A program made the translations under genes and the position numbers. The notes beneath the pieces are model-generated. The model did not search any database. It worked only from the letters and a program-made list of their open reading frames with translations, and was not told where the DNA came from. A stretch of DNA of 44,606 nt from UBA2108 sp002713215. GTDB taxonomy: Bacteria > Bacteroidota > Bacteroidia > Flavobacteriales_G > Salibacteraceae. Shown piece after piece: positions 7,836 through 16,443 of the stretch (positions are counted from its first letter, which is position 1; each line of letters starts with the position of its first letter). Location: the NCBI GenBank assembly GCA_937891015.1, contig CALAPY010000033.1, positions 1 to 44,606 on the forward strand. The letters run 5' to 3'.

Positions 7836-9128
7836 ATGAAAGACTCGCATATTTTTTCGCTCATAAAAGACGAAAAGAATCGTCAAAAAAGAGGTGTTGA
7901 ACTAATTGCCTCCGAAAACTTTGTTTCCAAACAGGTTATGAAAGCCATGGGCTCCGTATGTACTAACAAATATGCGGAAGGGTTACCTGGAAAAAGATAT
8001 TACGGAGGATGTGAAGTTGTAGACCAGATCGAAGATGAAGCAAGAAACCGCCTTAAGACCTTATTTAATGCGGAGTGGGTAAATGTGCAGCCACATTCAG
8101 GAGCACAGGCTAATGCAGCCGTTATGCTGGCTTGCCTAAAACCCGGTGATGCTATTCTGGGTTTTGACCTTTCGCATGGAGGACATTTGACCCATGGTTC
8201 TCCGGTTAATTTTTCCGGTAAACTATATCAGCCTCACTTCTACGGCGTAAACAAGGAAACCGGTTACGTCGACATGGATATGGTTGAATCGCAAGCTAAA
8301 AAGGTAAAACCCAAAATGATAATTGCAGGAGCTTCTGCTTATTCCAGGGACTGGGATTTCGAACGATTCAGGGAAATTGCAGATTCTGTTGGCGCTATAT
8401 TACTTGCAGATATTTCTCATCCGGCAGGTTTAATCGCCAAAGGACTGCTGAACGATCCAATGGAACATTGTCATGTGGTAACCACTACTACCCACAAGAC
8501 CTTACGTGGTCCAAGGGGTGGAGTTATAATGGTTGGTAAGGACTTTGAAAACCCGTTTGGAATTAAAACCATGAAGGGTAACCTAAGGTCGTTTTCTTCC
8601 TTGCTGGACTCAGGTGTATTCCCAGGTACCCAAGGAGGGCCACTTGAGCATGTTATTGCCGCAAAGGCAGTAGCATTTGGAGAAGCCTTAACAGACGATT
8701 ATATGGAGTATGTAGTACAGGTAACCAAAAATGCAGATGCAATGGCCAAAGCATTGGTTGCTCGTGACTATAACTTAATCTCTGGAGGCACAGACAACCA
8801 TTGCATGTTAATCGATTTGCGAAACAAAGACATCAGTGGGAAAGATGCCGAAAACACGTTGATTAAAGCTGATATTACGGTTAATAAGAACATGGTTCCA
8901 TTTGATGATAAATCACCATTTGTAACCTCTGGAATCCGCGTTGGAACGGCTGCCATTACAACGCGTGGTCTTGTTGAATCGGATATGGAACGCATTATTG
9001 ATTACATTGATCGAACACTGATGAATCCGGAAAATGAAAAACTATTGGCTTCTACGCGATCCGAAATAAACGAATGGATGATGGGCTATTCTCTTTATCC
9101 GGAAGTTGGTCAGGCACTCTCAGTTTAA
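7836..9128 (+). CDS. glyA: Serine hydroxymethyltransferase
   Basis: 430 residues from ATG at 7836. The frame is open from TTG at 7797, but those 13 codons overlap a promoter-like box and are not typical of the family. The enzyme interconverts serine and glycine using PLP and tetrahydrofolate and supplies one-carbon units. Signatures are ELIASENFVS near residue 22, NKYAEGLPGKRYYGG near 44-58, VQPHSGAQAN near 84-93, DISHPAGL near 192-199, and VVTTTTHKTLRGPRGG, whose Lys221 would bind PLP. Length is normal for the family. It faces the glycan operon head to head and is followed after 66 bp by fumarylacetoacetase on the same strand. Confidence 0.97.
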   Translation: MKDSHIFSLIKDEKNRQKRGVELIASENFVSKQVMKAMGSVCTNKYAEGLPGKRYYGGCEVVDQIEDEARNRLKTLFNAEWVNVQPHSGAQANAAVMLACLKPGDAILGFDLSHGGHLTHGSPVNFSGKLYQPHFYGVNKETGYVDMDMVESQAKKVKPKMIIAGASAYSRDWDFERFREIADSVGAILLADISHPAGLIAKGLLNDPMEHCHVVTTTTHKTLRGPRGGVIMVGKDFENPFGIKTMKGNLRSFSSLLDSGVFPGTQGGPLEHVIAAKAVAFGEALTDDYMEYVVQVTKNADAMAKALVARDYNLISGGTDNHCMLIDLRNKDISGKDAENTLIKADITVNKNMVPFDDKSPFVTSGIRVGTAAITTRGLVESDMERIIDYIDRTLMNPENEKLLASTRSEINEWMMGYSLYPEVGQALSV

Positions 9129-9194
9129 ATTGAGCCTATAATTTCTTAAACAATTTGATTTTCCACAATTGGACATTTCGAAAAATAATCTTAC

Positions 9195-10463
9195 ATGTTA
9201 AAATCAAACAATCCCCAACTAACGAGTTGGGTTGAAACACCGGAGGGAACTGATTTTCCTATCCAAAATTTACCATTTGGAATCTTCTCTGCCGGAGGAA
9301 GTAAAAGAGTTGGAGTAGCGCTTGGCACCCAGGTGATTGACCTGGGTGTGCTTGCAGAATTAGGTTACATAAACATTGCTGGAGTTGAGAATAAAGTCTT
9401 TGAGTCCGAATATCTAAATGACTTTATGATGTCGGGCAAAACCGGGACAAGGGCTGTAAGAGAGCGAGTATCAGAACTTTTTTCTTCTGATAACAACGAG
9501 CTTAAAAACAACACGGATCATATTTCTAAAGTATTGGTGGAGCAGTCGGAAGTAGAACTTCATCTTCCCATCAAAGTGGGTGATTATACCGACTTCTATT
9601 CTTCCAGGGAACATGCGACCAATGTGGGTACTATGTTTCGGGACCCCAATAACGCCTTACTTCCCAACTGGTTGTACATCCCTGTTGGATATCACGGTAG
9701 AGCATCTTCAATAATTACATCAGGGCAGCCCATTCACCGGCCAAAAGGACAACAAAAACCAAATGAAAACGAACCACCCACTTTTGGTCCATGTAAATTA
9801 CTTGATTTTGAACTCGAAATGGCTTATTTCACCTTTCAGGGAAAACCGTTGGGGCAATCCATTTCGGTTGATGAAGCCGAAGATTATATTTTCGGAATGA
9901 GTCTGTTCAATGACTGGAGTGCACGAGACATTCAAAAATGGGAATATGTGCCACTTGGCCCTTTTTTGGCAAAAAACTTTGCCTCAAGTATGTCTCCCTG
10001 GATTATTACCATGGATGCCCTGGATGCGTTTCGTTGCGAGACTCCTGAACAAGATCCGGAGCCCTTTGAATACTTACAATTTGAAGGCGATAAAAGCTTT
10101 GATATCAATATTGAAATGTACATTCAGCCTGACGGCGGTGAGGAAAACAAGGTTTGTAAGTCGAACTACAAACACATGTACTGGAACCCTAGTCAGCAGT
10201 TGGCCCACCATACGGTAAACGGGTGCGATATTAATTGTGGTGATCTCATGGGGAGTGGAACCATATCAGGACCTACACCTGATTCATATGGATCGATGCT
10301 CGAACTGGCATGGAAAGGAACCAAACCCATCCAATTAAGCGATGGAAGTGAGCGTAAATTCATTCTGGATGGCGACACTGTTATTCAACGGGGATACTGT
10401 GAAAAAGATGGCGTCCGTGTTGGCTTTGGTGAGGTGAGTACCAAAGTTCTACCTGCCCTATAA
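9195..10463 (+). CDS. fahA: Fumarylacetoacetase
   Basis: 422 residues, ATG at 9195. This is the last enzyme of tyrosine/homogentisate breakdown, hydrolysing fumarylacetoacetate to fumarate and acetoacetate. DYTDFYSSREHATNVG holds the Asp and His that correspond to metal-binding Asp126 and catalytic His133 of mouse FAH. LLDFELEMAYF holds the two metal Glu residues, and LFNDWSARDIQKWEYVPLGP holds the second Asp. The N-terminal SH3-like domain is also present (PFGIFSAGGSKRVGVALG). Length matches the eukaryotic-type two-domain enzyme. No other gene of the tyrosine pathway is in the window, so it stands apart from its pathway here. Confidence 0.96.
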   Translation: MLKSNNPQLTSWVETPEGTDFPIQNLPFGIFSAGGSKRVGVALGTQVIDLGVLAELGYINIAGVENKVFESEYLNDFMMSGKTGTRAVRERVSELFSSDNNELKNNTDHISKVLVEQSEVELHLPIKVGDYTDFYSSREHATNVGTMFRDPNNALLPNWLYIPVGYHGRASSIITSGQPIHRPKGQQKPNENEPPTFGPCKLLDFELEMAYFTFQGKPLGQSISVDEAEDYIFGMSLFNDWSARDIQKWEYVPLGPFLAKNFASSMSPWIITMDALDAFRCETPEQDPEPFEYLQFEGDKSFDINIEMYIQPDGGEENKVCKSNYKHMYWNPSQQLAHHTVNGCDINCGDLMGSGTISGPTPDSYGSMLELAWKGTKPIQLSDGSERKFILDGDTVIQRGYCEKDGVRVGFGEVSTKVLPAL

Positions 10464-10514
10464 CATCTGCTTCAAAATTACCGATTGGAAGGTCCGAGTT
10501 ATTTAAGCTTCAGC

Positions 10515-10522
10515 TAACTTTG
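10515..10522 (+). promoter_or_regulatory. Putative -7 promoter element immediately upstream of rel
   Basis: TAACTTTG matches TAnnTTTG exactly and ends only 4 bp before the assigned GTG start at 10527. If this box is used, transcription would begin at or next to the GTG, giving a leaderless message. A TTG at 10485-10487 is a few bases too far for the usual -33 spacing. Confidence 0.45.
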
Positions 10523-10526
10523 TAGG

Positions 10527-12734
10527 GTGAATTGGGCAGAGGAAGAATACGGTGTTGAGCAACTTCGAAAAGAAAAACGTGATATAATTCGCGCTTACCG
10601 GAGTTTGATGAAACCCGGTAAGACCCGATTAAAAACCAAGGACAAAGAACTTATTAGAAAGGCTTTTGATGTTGCTCTTGAAGCACATAGGGGTATGCGC
10701 AGAAAATCAGGAGAACCCTATATTTTCCATCCCCTCGAAGTAGCCAAAATTGCTAAAGAGGACATTGGCGTAGGGCCAACAGGCATTGTATGTGCTTTAC
10801 TTCATGACGTCGTTGAAGATACAGACATCACCCTTCTCGATATTGAACAGCTTTTTGGAAAAAAGGTGGCCAAAGTCATTGATGGGCTGACAAAAATCTC
10901 CGAGTTGTTCCATCAAAACTCTAACCTCCAGGCCGAGAATTTTAAGAAGCTATTGCTTACCCTCTCGCAAGATGTACGAGTCATTTTGATCAAGCTTGCC
11001 GATCGCCTGCACAACATGAGAACACTGGGCAGTATGCCCGGGGAAAAAGCGAGAAAAATAGCTTCGGAAACTTTGTACTTGTATGCTCCGGTGGCCCATC
11101 GCTTGGGTATTTACAACATCAAATCAGAAATGGAAGATTTGAGTTTGAAATACCTGGAGCCTGAAGTATATGGTGAGATACGTGATAAACTTCAAAAATC
11201 GAAGGCTGTAAGAACCCGTTTTTTAAATCGATTCTCGCTGCCCTTGAAACGGGAACTAAAAAAAGCCAAACTCAGCTTTGACATTAGCGGGAGAACAAAG
11301 TCCATTTTTTCTATTTACGAGAAGATGAGGCGTCAAAACATTCCCTTCGAGGAAGTTTATGATATTCTGGCCGTTCGAATTGTATTAAATGCGAATCGTG
11401 AAAACGAAAAGGCGGATTGCTGGAAAGCCTATTCAACTGTAACCGACTTTTATAAGCCTAATCCGGAACGACTTCGGGATTGGATTACCAGCCCAAAAGC
11501 CAATGGATATGAAAGTTTGCACATAACCGTAATGAGCCCTACTGGAAAATGGGTGGAGGTGCAAATTCGTAGTAAACGTATGGATGAAATTGCGGAAAAC
11601 GGCTACGCAGCCCACTGGAAGTACAAAAGTGAAGGTGAGGACCATGCCGTTGACCAGTGGATTGAAAGAATTCGGGAAACACTTGAAAATAGTGACACGC
11701 ATTCTGAAGATTTTATTGATGAATTTCGCTTGAGTCTGTATGAAAAAGAAATCATGATTTTCTCCCCTAAGGGAGACATGATATCACTTCCTTCTCAATC
11801 AACTCCGGTAGATTTTGCCTATGAAATTCACTCCCAATTAGGAGATCAAACCATTGGTGCAAAAGTCAATGGAAAGTTGGTACCACTGAGTTACCACTTG
11901 CAAACAGGTGATCAGATTGAGATTATAAAATCGTCAAAAGGAAAACCAAGTGAAGACTGGCTCAAGTTTGTAAAAACGGCCAAGGCCAAATCGAAAATTA
12001 AAAGTCACTTAAAAACAGAAAAGAAAAAATTTGCGGGATTGGGCAGAACCATTTTGCGCCGAAAAATGCGCGAATTGGGAATAAAATTTGAACAGGATAA
12101 TTATTATCGAATCGCCTACCTGTTTAATCTTCCAACACTTGATGACCTCTTCTATCAGGTAAAAAACGAGGGACTCGATTTAAATCAACTCAACAAGCTT
12201 AAAATTGAAAAAGGGCTTATTAAAAACAATTTCAGAAAAACCAAAAATGCCATTATTACGGAGGTTGGTGGGCGAGCACAAATTGCCTCAAAGTCAGAAA
12301 ACATTGAAGGTGTGGAATACAATTTGGCCAATTGTTGCAATCCAATTCCCGGTGACAAGGTATTTGGCTTCATGAACCGAAATAATTTATTCGACATTCA
12401 TCGTTCCAATTGCCCAAAAGCACTTGAACTCAGAAGTCATAAACACTACCGGGTAATTGAAGCCAAATGGACAAGCGAACATTCACTGGCGTTTCTTGTA
12501 GGTGTTAAACTCAGTGGAATTGACCAGTTGGGAATGGTGAATGAACTAACCAATATTATATCTCAGGATATGGACATAAACATGCGAGAAGTCCATTTTG
12601 AATCTGTTGATGGGGTATTTCAAGGAGAAATTAGAGTCTATGTTACCAACAGGCAACATTTAAATGACCTCATGAGGGTGTTGAATAAGGTAAAAGGAGT
12701 GGAAAAAGTGGAACGAATCGATGACACTAAATGA
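10527..12734 (+). CDS. rel: RelA/SpoT-family (p)ppGpp synthetase/hydrolase
   Basis: 735 residues, GTG at 10527. The domain order is that of long bifunctional Rel enzymes. The HD hydrolase domain (about 45-200) has an intact LLHDVVEDTD, so the HDxxED metal site is present. A synthetase domain follows (about 235-370; SGRTKSIFSIYEKMRRQ, NGYESLHITVM, EVQIRSKRMDEIAENGYAAHW), then TGS (about 405-470; FSPKGDMISLPSQSTPVDFAYEIH), a conserved-cysteine region (NLANCCNPIPGDKVFGF, HRSNCPKA), and a C-terminal ACT/RRM domain (about 655-735). Both catalytic halves look intact, so it should make and degrade (p)ppGpp at the ribosome. The gene appears monocistronic or weakly linked to the downstream fur-purA pair. 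Confidence 0.94.
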   Translation: MNWAEEEYGVEQLRKEKRDIIRAYRSLMKPGKTRLKTKDKELIRKAFDVALEAHRGMRRKSGEPYIFHPLEVAKIAKEDIGVGPTGIVCALLHDVVEDTDITLLDIEQLFGKKVAKVIDGLTKISELFHQNSNLQAENFKKLLLTLSQDVRVILIKLADRLHNMRTLGSMPGEKARKIASETLYLYAPVAHRLGIYNIKSEMEDLSLKYLEPEVYGEIRDKLQKSKAVRTRFLNRFSLPLKRELKKAKLSFDISGRTKSIFSIYEKMRRQNIPFEEVYDILAVRIVLNANRENEKADCWKAYSTVTDFYKPNPERLRDWITSPKANGYESLHITVMSPTGKWVEVQIRSKRMDEIAENGYAAHWKYKSEGEDHAVDQWIERIRETLENSDTHSEDFIDEFRLSLYEKEIMIFSPKGDMISLPSQSTPVDFAYEIHSQLGDQTIGAKVNGKLVPLSYHLQTGDQIEIIKSSKGKPSEDWLKFVKTAKAKSKIKSHLKTEKKKFAGLGRTILRRKMRELGIKFEQDNYYRIAYLFNLPTLDDLFYQVKNEGLDLNQLNKLKIEKGLIKNNFRKTKNAIITEVGGRAQIASKSENIEGVEYNLANCCNPIPGDKVFGFMNRNNLFDIHRSNCPKALELRSHKHYRVIEAKWTSEHSLAFLVGVKLSGIDQLGMVNELTNIISQDMDINMREVHFESVDGVFQGEIRVYVTNRQHLNDLMRVLNKVKGVEKVERIDDTK

Positions 12735-12816
12735 TGTTAAAAACATGTGATAAATAAAGGGTTACCAACATGACCTCTTAACCAAAAACTCTACTTTTAC
12801 ACCTTAATAATTCCTA

Positions 12817-13266
12817 ATGACACAAGTACAGACTGCAGAAGAAGTCCGTTCAATTTTTGCAGCATTTCTTAAGCAAAATGGCCACCGAAAAACTCCGGAA
12901 CGATTTGCCATATTGGAAGAAATTTATTCGCTTGAAGAACATTTCGATGTAGAGGCACTGTATTTCTTAATGAAGGAAAAAAAATACAGGGTTAGTCGAG
13001 CTACCCTGTACAATACCATTGATTTATTAATGGCTTGTAACCTGATACGAAAACATCAGTTTGGACAAAAAATCAGCCAATATGAAAAATCTCATGGTTA
13101 TAAGCAACACGACCATATAATCTGCACCAACTGCAACAAAGTCATTGAATTTTGTGACCCAAGGGTTCAGCAAATTAAATCTACGCTGGAAAGCCAATTG
13201 GGGGTGAAGGTATTTCACCATTCACTAAATTTTTATGGAACCTGCGATAAATGTAACTCAAAGTAA
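12817..13266 (+). CDS. Fur-family metal/peroxide-responsive transcriptional regulator
   Basis: 149 residues, ATG at 12817. The N-terminal winged helix (about 1-85) contains HRKTPERFAILEEIY and the recognition region YRVSRATLYNTIDLLMACNLI. The C-terminal dimerisation domain has KQHDHIICTNCNKVIEF and ends GTCDKCNSK. Cys103/Cys106 and Cys143/Cys146 form the two CxxC pairs of the structural zinc site. It could be Fur, Zur or PerR; the sequence alone does not decide. It lies 22 bp upstream of purA on the same strand, so the two are probably co-transcribed, linking a metal or redox sensor to purine synthesis. Confidence 0.9.
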   Translation: MTQVQTAEEVRSIFAAFLKQNGHRKTPERFAILEEIYSLEEHFDVEALYFLMKEKKYRVSRATLYNTIDLLMACNLIRKHQFGQKISQYEKSHGYKQHDHIICTNCNKVIEFCDPRVQQIKSTLESQLGVKVFHHSLNFYGTCDKCNSK

Positions 13267-13288
13267 ATTTCGGAAACTTAGAAGTTTT

Positions 13289-14557
13289 ATGAAGATAGAT
13301 GTACTACTAGGACTGCAATGGGGTGATGAGGGAAAAGGAAAAATAGTTGACGTCCTAACACCAAAATATAACGTAATTGCCCGATTTCAAGGTGGTCCAA
13401 ACGCTGGACACACCCTGGAGTTTGAAGGAATAAAACACGTACTTCACACCATTCCTTCGGGAATCTTTCATAGCGATTCCGAAAATGTTATTGGGAACGG
13501 GGTGGTTATTGACCCGGTAATAATGGAAGCAGAATTAAAAGCGTTGGAGCCATTCAATGTTGACATTAACAAAGTACTCTTTGTTTCAAGAAAAGCTCAG
13601 CTTATTTTACCGACTCATAAATTACTGGATGCTGCTTCCGAAGCTGCTAAAGGAAAAGACAAAATTGGTTCTACGCTTAAGGGAATTGGCCCCACTTATA
13701 TGGATAAAACGGGCCGTAATGGCCTTAGGGTTGGCGATATCGAATCGGATCAGTTCATGGCCAAATACAACAAGTTAAAAGACAAACACATCCAATTACT
13801 AGGCAACTTTAAATTTGATTATTCGGAATTGGATGCACTTGAAACAGCTTGGATGAAGTCTATTGAATTGCTCCGTGGACTTAATTTAATTGATAGCGAA
13901 CACTTTGTAAATAATCGTTTAAAGTCTAATAGTTCCATACTGGCAGAAGGTGCCCAGGGTTCGCTTTTGGATGTAGATTTTGGCTCTTACCCTTTTGTAA
14001 CTTCTTCCAACACGGTTTGTGCAGGAGCATGTACAGGTTTAGGGGTTGCTCCCAATAGAATTGGTGATGTTTACGGAATTTTTAAAGCGTATTGCACCCG
14101 AGTAGGTTCCGGGCCGTTTCCAACTGAATTACATGATTCTGTTGGTGAAGAAATTAGGAAGGCAGGTCATGAATTTGGTGCTACGACCGGTCGCCCAAGA
14201 AGATGCGGCTGGATTGACCTTCCAGCATTGAAATATGCCATAATGCTTAATGGCGTTACTCAATTAATTATGACTAAGGCAGATGTTCTTAGTGGTTTCT
14301 CAGAAATTAACGTGTGTACCCATTACATGCACAAGAACGAGAAAATCGATTACATGCCCTATGATATTATAAGCGAAGAAGTTACTCCCGTATATCATTC
14401 CGTACCGGGTTGGGAAGAGGACTTAACCGGTATGCGTTCAATCGACGAGTTACCTAAAAGTTTAATGGATTATGTAGAATACCTTGAGGGAGAACTTGAA
14501 GTGCCTATTTCAATCGTTTCGGTTGGACCCGACAGAACTCAAACTTTGATGCGATAA
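13289..14557 (+). CDS. purA: Adenylosuccinate synthetase
   Basis: 422 residues from ATG at 13289. The frame is open from inside the Fur gene (13235), but the native N-terminus is MKIDVLLGLQWGDEGKGK, with the GDEGKGK GTP loop where PurA has it. Other signatures are QGGPNAGHTLEF, IGPTYMDKTGRNGLRVGD, LAEGAQGSLLDVDFGSYPFV, TSSNTVCAGACTGLG and GATTGRPRRCGWIDL. It condenses IMP with aspartate, driven by GTP, in AMP synthesis. It is the second gene after the Fur-family regulator. A strong intrinsic-terminator hairpin starts 45 bp after its stop codon. Confidence 0.97.
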   Translation: MKIDVLLGLQWGDEGKGKIVDVLTPKYNVIARFQGGPNAGHTLEFEGIKHVLHTIPSGIFHSDSENVIGNGVVIDPVIMEAELKALEPFNVDINKVLFVSRKAQLILPTHKLLDAASEAAKGKDKIGSTLKGIGPTYMDKTGRNGLRVGDIESDQFMAKYNKLKDKHIQLLGNFKFDYSELDALETAWMKSIELLRGLNLIDSEHFVNNRLKSNSSILAEGAQGSLLDVDFGSYPFVTSSNTVCAGACTGLGVAPNRIGDVYGIFKAYCTRVGSGPFPTELHDSVGEEIRKAGHEFGATTGRPRRCGWIDLPALKYAIMLNGVTQLIMTKADVLSGFSEINVCTHYMHKNEKIDYMPYDIISEEVTPVYHSVPGWEEDLTGMRSIDELPKSLMDYVEYLEGELEVPISIVSVGPDRTQTLMR

Positions 14558-14558
14558 T

Positions 14559-16160
14559 TTGCCTTTTTTCGGTAAAAATATTGGCCCAGTTAATTGGAAA
14601 TTGCCTGCTCTTTGCAGGCTTTTTTCGTTCGTAGTTTTATTAGCGATAGTATTTGATTCTCAAGCTCAGAAAAGGGCTAGAAAGATTGAAATTCTTGGAG
14701 CCAATGATCTTATCTACGATGACTCAGAAGGTGTACGGGCCAAAAAGCTAATTGGCGATGTAAAAATCAAACATGGAAAAACATACATGGATTGCGACTC
14801 TGCCTATGTCTATTCCAAAACAAACACCATGAAGGCTTATGGAAATGTGCACATTTATGACAATGATGGCTTAGAACTTTTTGGTGACTCGCTCAAGTAT
14901 TTTGGAGACACAAAACTGGCACAGGTAAGAGGCAATGAGGTTAAGTTGATTCAGGACGACATGACTCTGGTAACACAATTTCTGGACTTCGACCGAAACA
15001 ACGAAGTTGGATATTATTGGAACGGTGGCAACATTTTGATGAATAATAATAAGGACAGCCTGTTCAGTTACAAGGGGTATTATTTTACTCAAAGTTCCAC
15101 CATGCAGTTTAAAGATTCTGTTCGATTACGTACTCCTGATTACATTGTTAAAAGTGATACCCTACACTACAATAGTAGTTCACAGAAAAGTCATTTTTTC
15201 GGGCCAACATTTATAGAAAGCGAAGGTGATTTAATCTACACCGAAAAGGGTTGGTCGGACAACAAGAATAAAGTTTCTGTTTTCACAAAAAATGCGTACA
15301 TAATCAGTAAAGAACAGGAGCTGTACGGAGACAGTATCTACTACAACCAAAAAGATGGAATTGGAGAAGTATTCAACAATGTTACTTTACTCGATACTTC
15401 CAATAATTTTATGGTCCAGGGAGAATACGTTTATCTCAATCAAATTGACAGCACTTCTCTAGTATTGGGAGAGCCCATGCTTACTCAATTCTTCGAAAAA
15501 GACAGTCTCTATCTGCATGCCGACACCTTGTATTCTAATTATGATTCTACCCGTAAATATAGACTGATTCATGCCTACCCTAAAGCTCAGTTTTACAAAT
15601 CGGATATGCAGGGAAAAAGTGATAGCCTTGTTTTTTCAGATGTGGATTCAAGCATTACCATGTATCACGATCCTATCATCTGGTCGGAGGCCAATCAAAT
15701 TACCGCCAGGTTGATTACGATTTACAAAAAGGGAGAAAACATTGACCGAATGACCATGGATTACCGATCATTCATTACTTCCCTGGAAGATTCAACTTCT
15801 AAATACAGAAAATATAATCAGATTAAAGGTGATAGCATGATTGGCCATTTCAAGGAAAATCGGTTAAACTCAGTCGATGTGAATCACAATGGCGTTTCTA
15901 TCTATTTTGCTAAAGAAGATTCTGGAGGATACATTGGCATGAATAAATCCAAAAGTGAGTACATGACCATATACCTCGACAGTAATTCCGTAAAAGAAAT
16001 TATGTTTCGGCAATCGCCAGAAGCCACACTCTACCCCATTAAGGACGTAACACCAAGAATGCAATACCTGAAACGGTTTAAATGGAGGGATTCTGAAAGA
16101 CCAAAAAAGAGGGAAGATATTTTTAATTGGAAGGAAGAGGAGGAAATAGAAGGAGAATAA
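14559..16160 (+). CDS. OstA/LptA-like envelope protein (LPS transport-related)
   Basis: The frame starts at TTG 14559 (533 residues); TTG at 14601 would give PALCRLFSFVVLLAIVFDSQAQ as a neat signal peptide and may be the true start. No ATG is available before the mature protein. The mature part has repeated short beta units of the OstA/LptA type (GDVKIKHGKTYMDCDSAYVY, AYGNVHIYDNDGLELFGDSL, KVSVFTKNAYIISKEQELYG), which form the beta-jellyroll bridge for lipopolysaccharide in the periplasm. Bacteroidota carry long OstA-like proteins of about this size. A terminator hairpin at 14603-14625 overlaps the signal-peptide codons, so expression from the purA promoter would need read-through; no exact -7 box is seen in front of it. 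Confidence 0.75.
   Translation: MPFFGKNIGPVNWKLPALCRLFSFVVLLAIVFDSQAQKRARKIEILGANDLIYDDSEGVRAKKLIGDVKIKHGKTYMDCDSAYVYSKTNTMKAYGNVHIYDNDGLELFGDSLKYFGDTKLAQVRGNEVKLIQDDMTLVTQFLDFDRNNEVGYYWNGGNILMNNNKDSLFSYKGYYFTQSSTMQFKDSVRLRTPDYIVKSDTLHYNSSSQKSHFFGPTFIESEGDLIYTEKGWSDNKNKVSVFTKNAYIISKEQELYGDSIYYNQKDGIGEVFNNVTLLDTSNNFMVQGEYVYLNQIDSTSLVLGEPMLTQFFEKDSLYLHADTLYSNYDSTRKYRLIHAYPKAQFYKSDMQGKSDSLVFSDVDSSITMYHDPIIWSEANQITARLITIYKKGENIDRMTMDYRSFITSLEDSTSKYRKYNQIKGDSMIGHFKENRLNSVDVNHNGVSIYFAKEDSGGYIGMNKSKSEYMTIYLDSNSVKEIMFRQSPEATLYPIKDVTPRMQYLKRFKWRDSERPKKREDIFNWKEEEEIEGE
14603..14625 (+). terminator. Intrinsic terminator after purA, inside the OstA-like 5' coding region
   Basis: GCCTGC (14603-14608), loop TCTTT, GCAGGC (14614-14619), then six T residues (14620-14625). 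This perfect GC-rich 6-bp stem with a U tract is textbook intrinsic-terminator architecture, 45 bp after the purA stop. It lies within the signal-peptide codons of the downstream reading frame. Confidence 0.75.
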
Positions 16161-16241
16161 CTACCTCCTCCTCAATGTCCCAACCAATTTACATCAGGGT
16201 ATTACTCAACTAAACCACTTTTTTTTTCGAGGGTTGGGGAT

Positions 16242-16255
16242 TTGATTTAAATCAA
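16242..16255. promoter_or_regulatory. Perfect 14-bp palindrome, candidate operator upstream of the desaturase
   Basis: TTGATTTAAATCAA is its own reverse complement. It lies about 190 bp before the desaturase ATG in a gene-free gap (16161-16443). AT-rich palindromes of this size are common sites for dimeric regulators such as TetR- or Crp-type proteins; the binding protein is unknown. Confidence 0.4.
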
Positions 16256-16341
16256 CCTAAGAGAACTTACAAATTCATTGTTTTGGCCTATAAAAAACAG
16301 ATTCTAATCCATGAATGTAAAGCGTTTCGTTTCAAACCTAT

Positions 16342-16387
16342 TTTAATAGTAATCCATTTTAATCTTTAATAGTAATCCATTTTAATC
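16342..16387. repeat. Perfect 23-bp tandem duplication upstream of the desaturase promoter
   Basis: Two identical 23-bp units lie head to tail (16342-16364 and 16365-16387), each starting TTTAATAGTAATCC and ending TTTTAATC. The array ends 37 bp before the TACCTTTG box. The 23-bp period is close to two helical turns, so repeated sites would lie on the same DNA face. Confidence 0.9.
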
Positions 16388-16424
16388 GACTGATATATGT
16401 TCTGATTTCTGCTCATTATTGAAC

Positions 16425-16432
16425 TACCTTTG
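16425..16432 (+). promoter_or_regulatory. Putative -7 promoter element for the desaturase gene
   Basis: TACCTTTG matches TAnnTTTG exactly, 11 bp before the ATG at 16444, implying a very short or absent leader. No exact TTG is seen at -33. Confidence 0.5.
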
Positions 16433-16443
16433 CGGCTTCAAAA

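Noticed and set aside
16137..16170. GAGGAGG/CCTCCTC inverted repeat around the OstA-like stop codon.
   Set aside because: The stem is 7 bp with a 20-nt loop and no U tract, and the purine-rich run is explained by Glu/Lys codons; weak as a terminator.
16211..16230. Run of nine T residues after the OstA-like gene considered as a terminator.
   Set aside because: No stable hairpin lies directly in front of it.
16342..16387. Two identical 23-bp units considered as a CRISPR remnant.
   Set aside because: The units abut with no spacer, there are only two, and no cas gene is in the window; a tandem duplication in a promoter region fits better.
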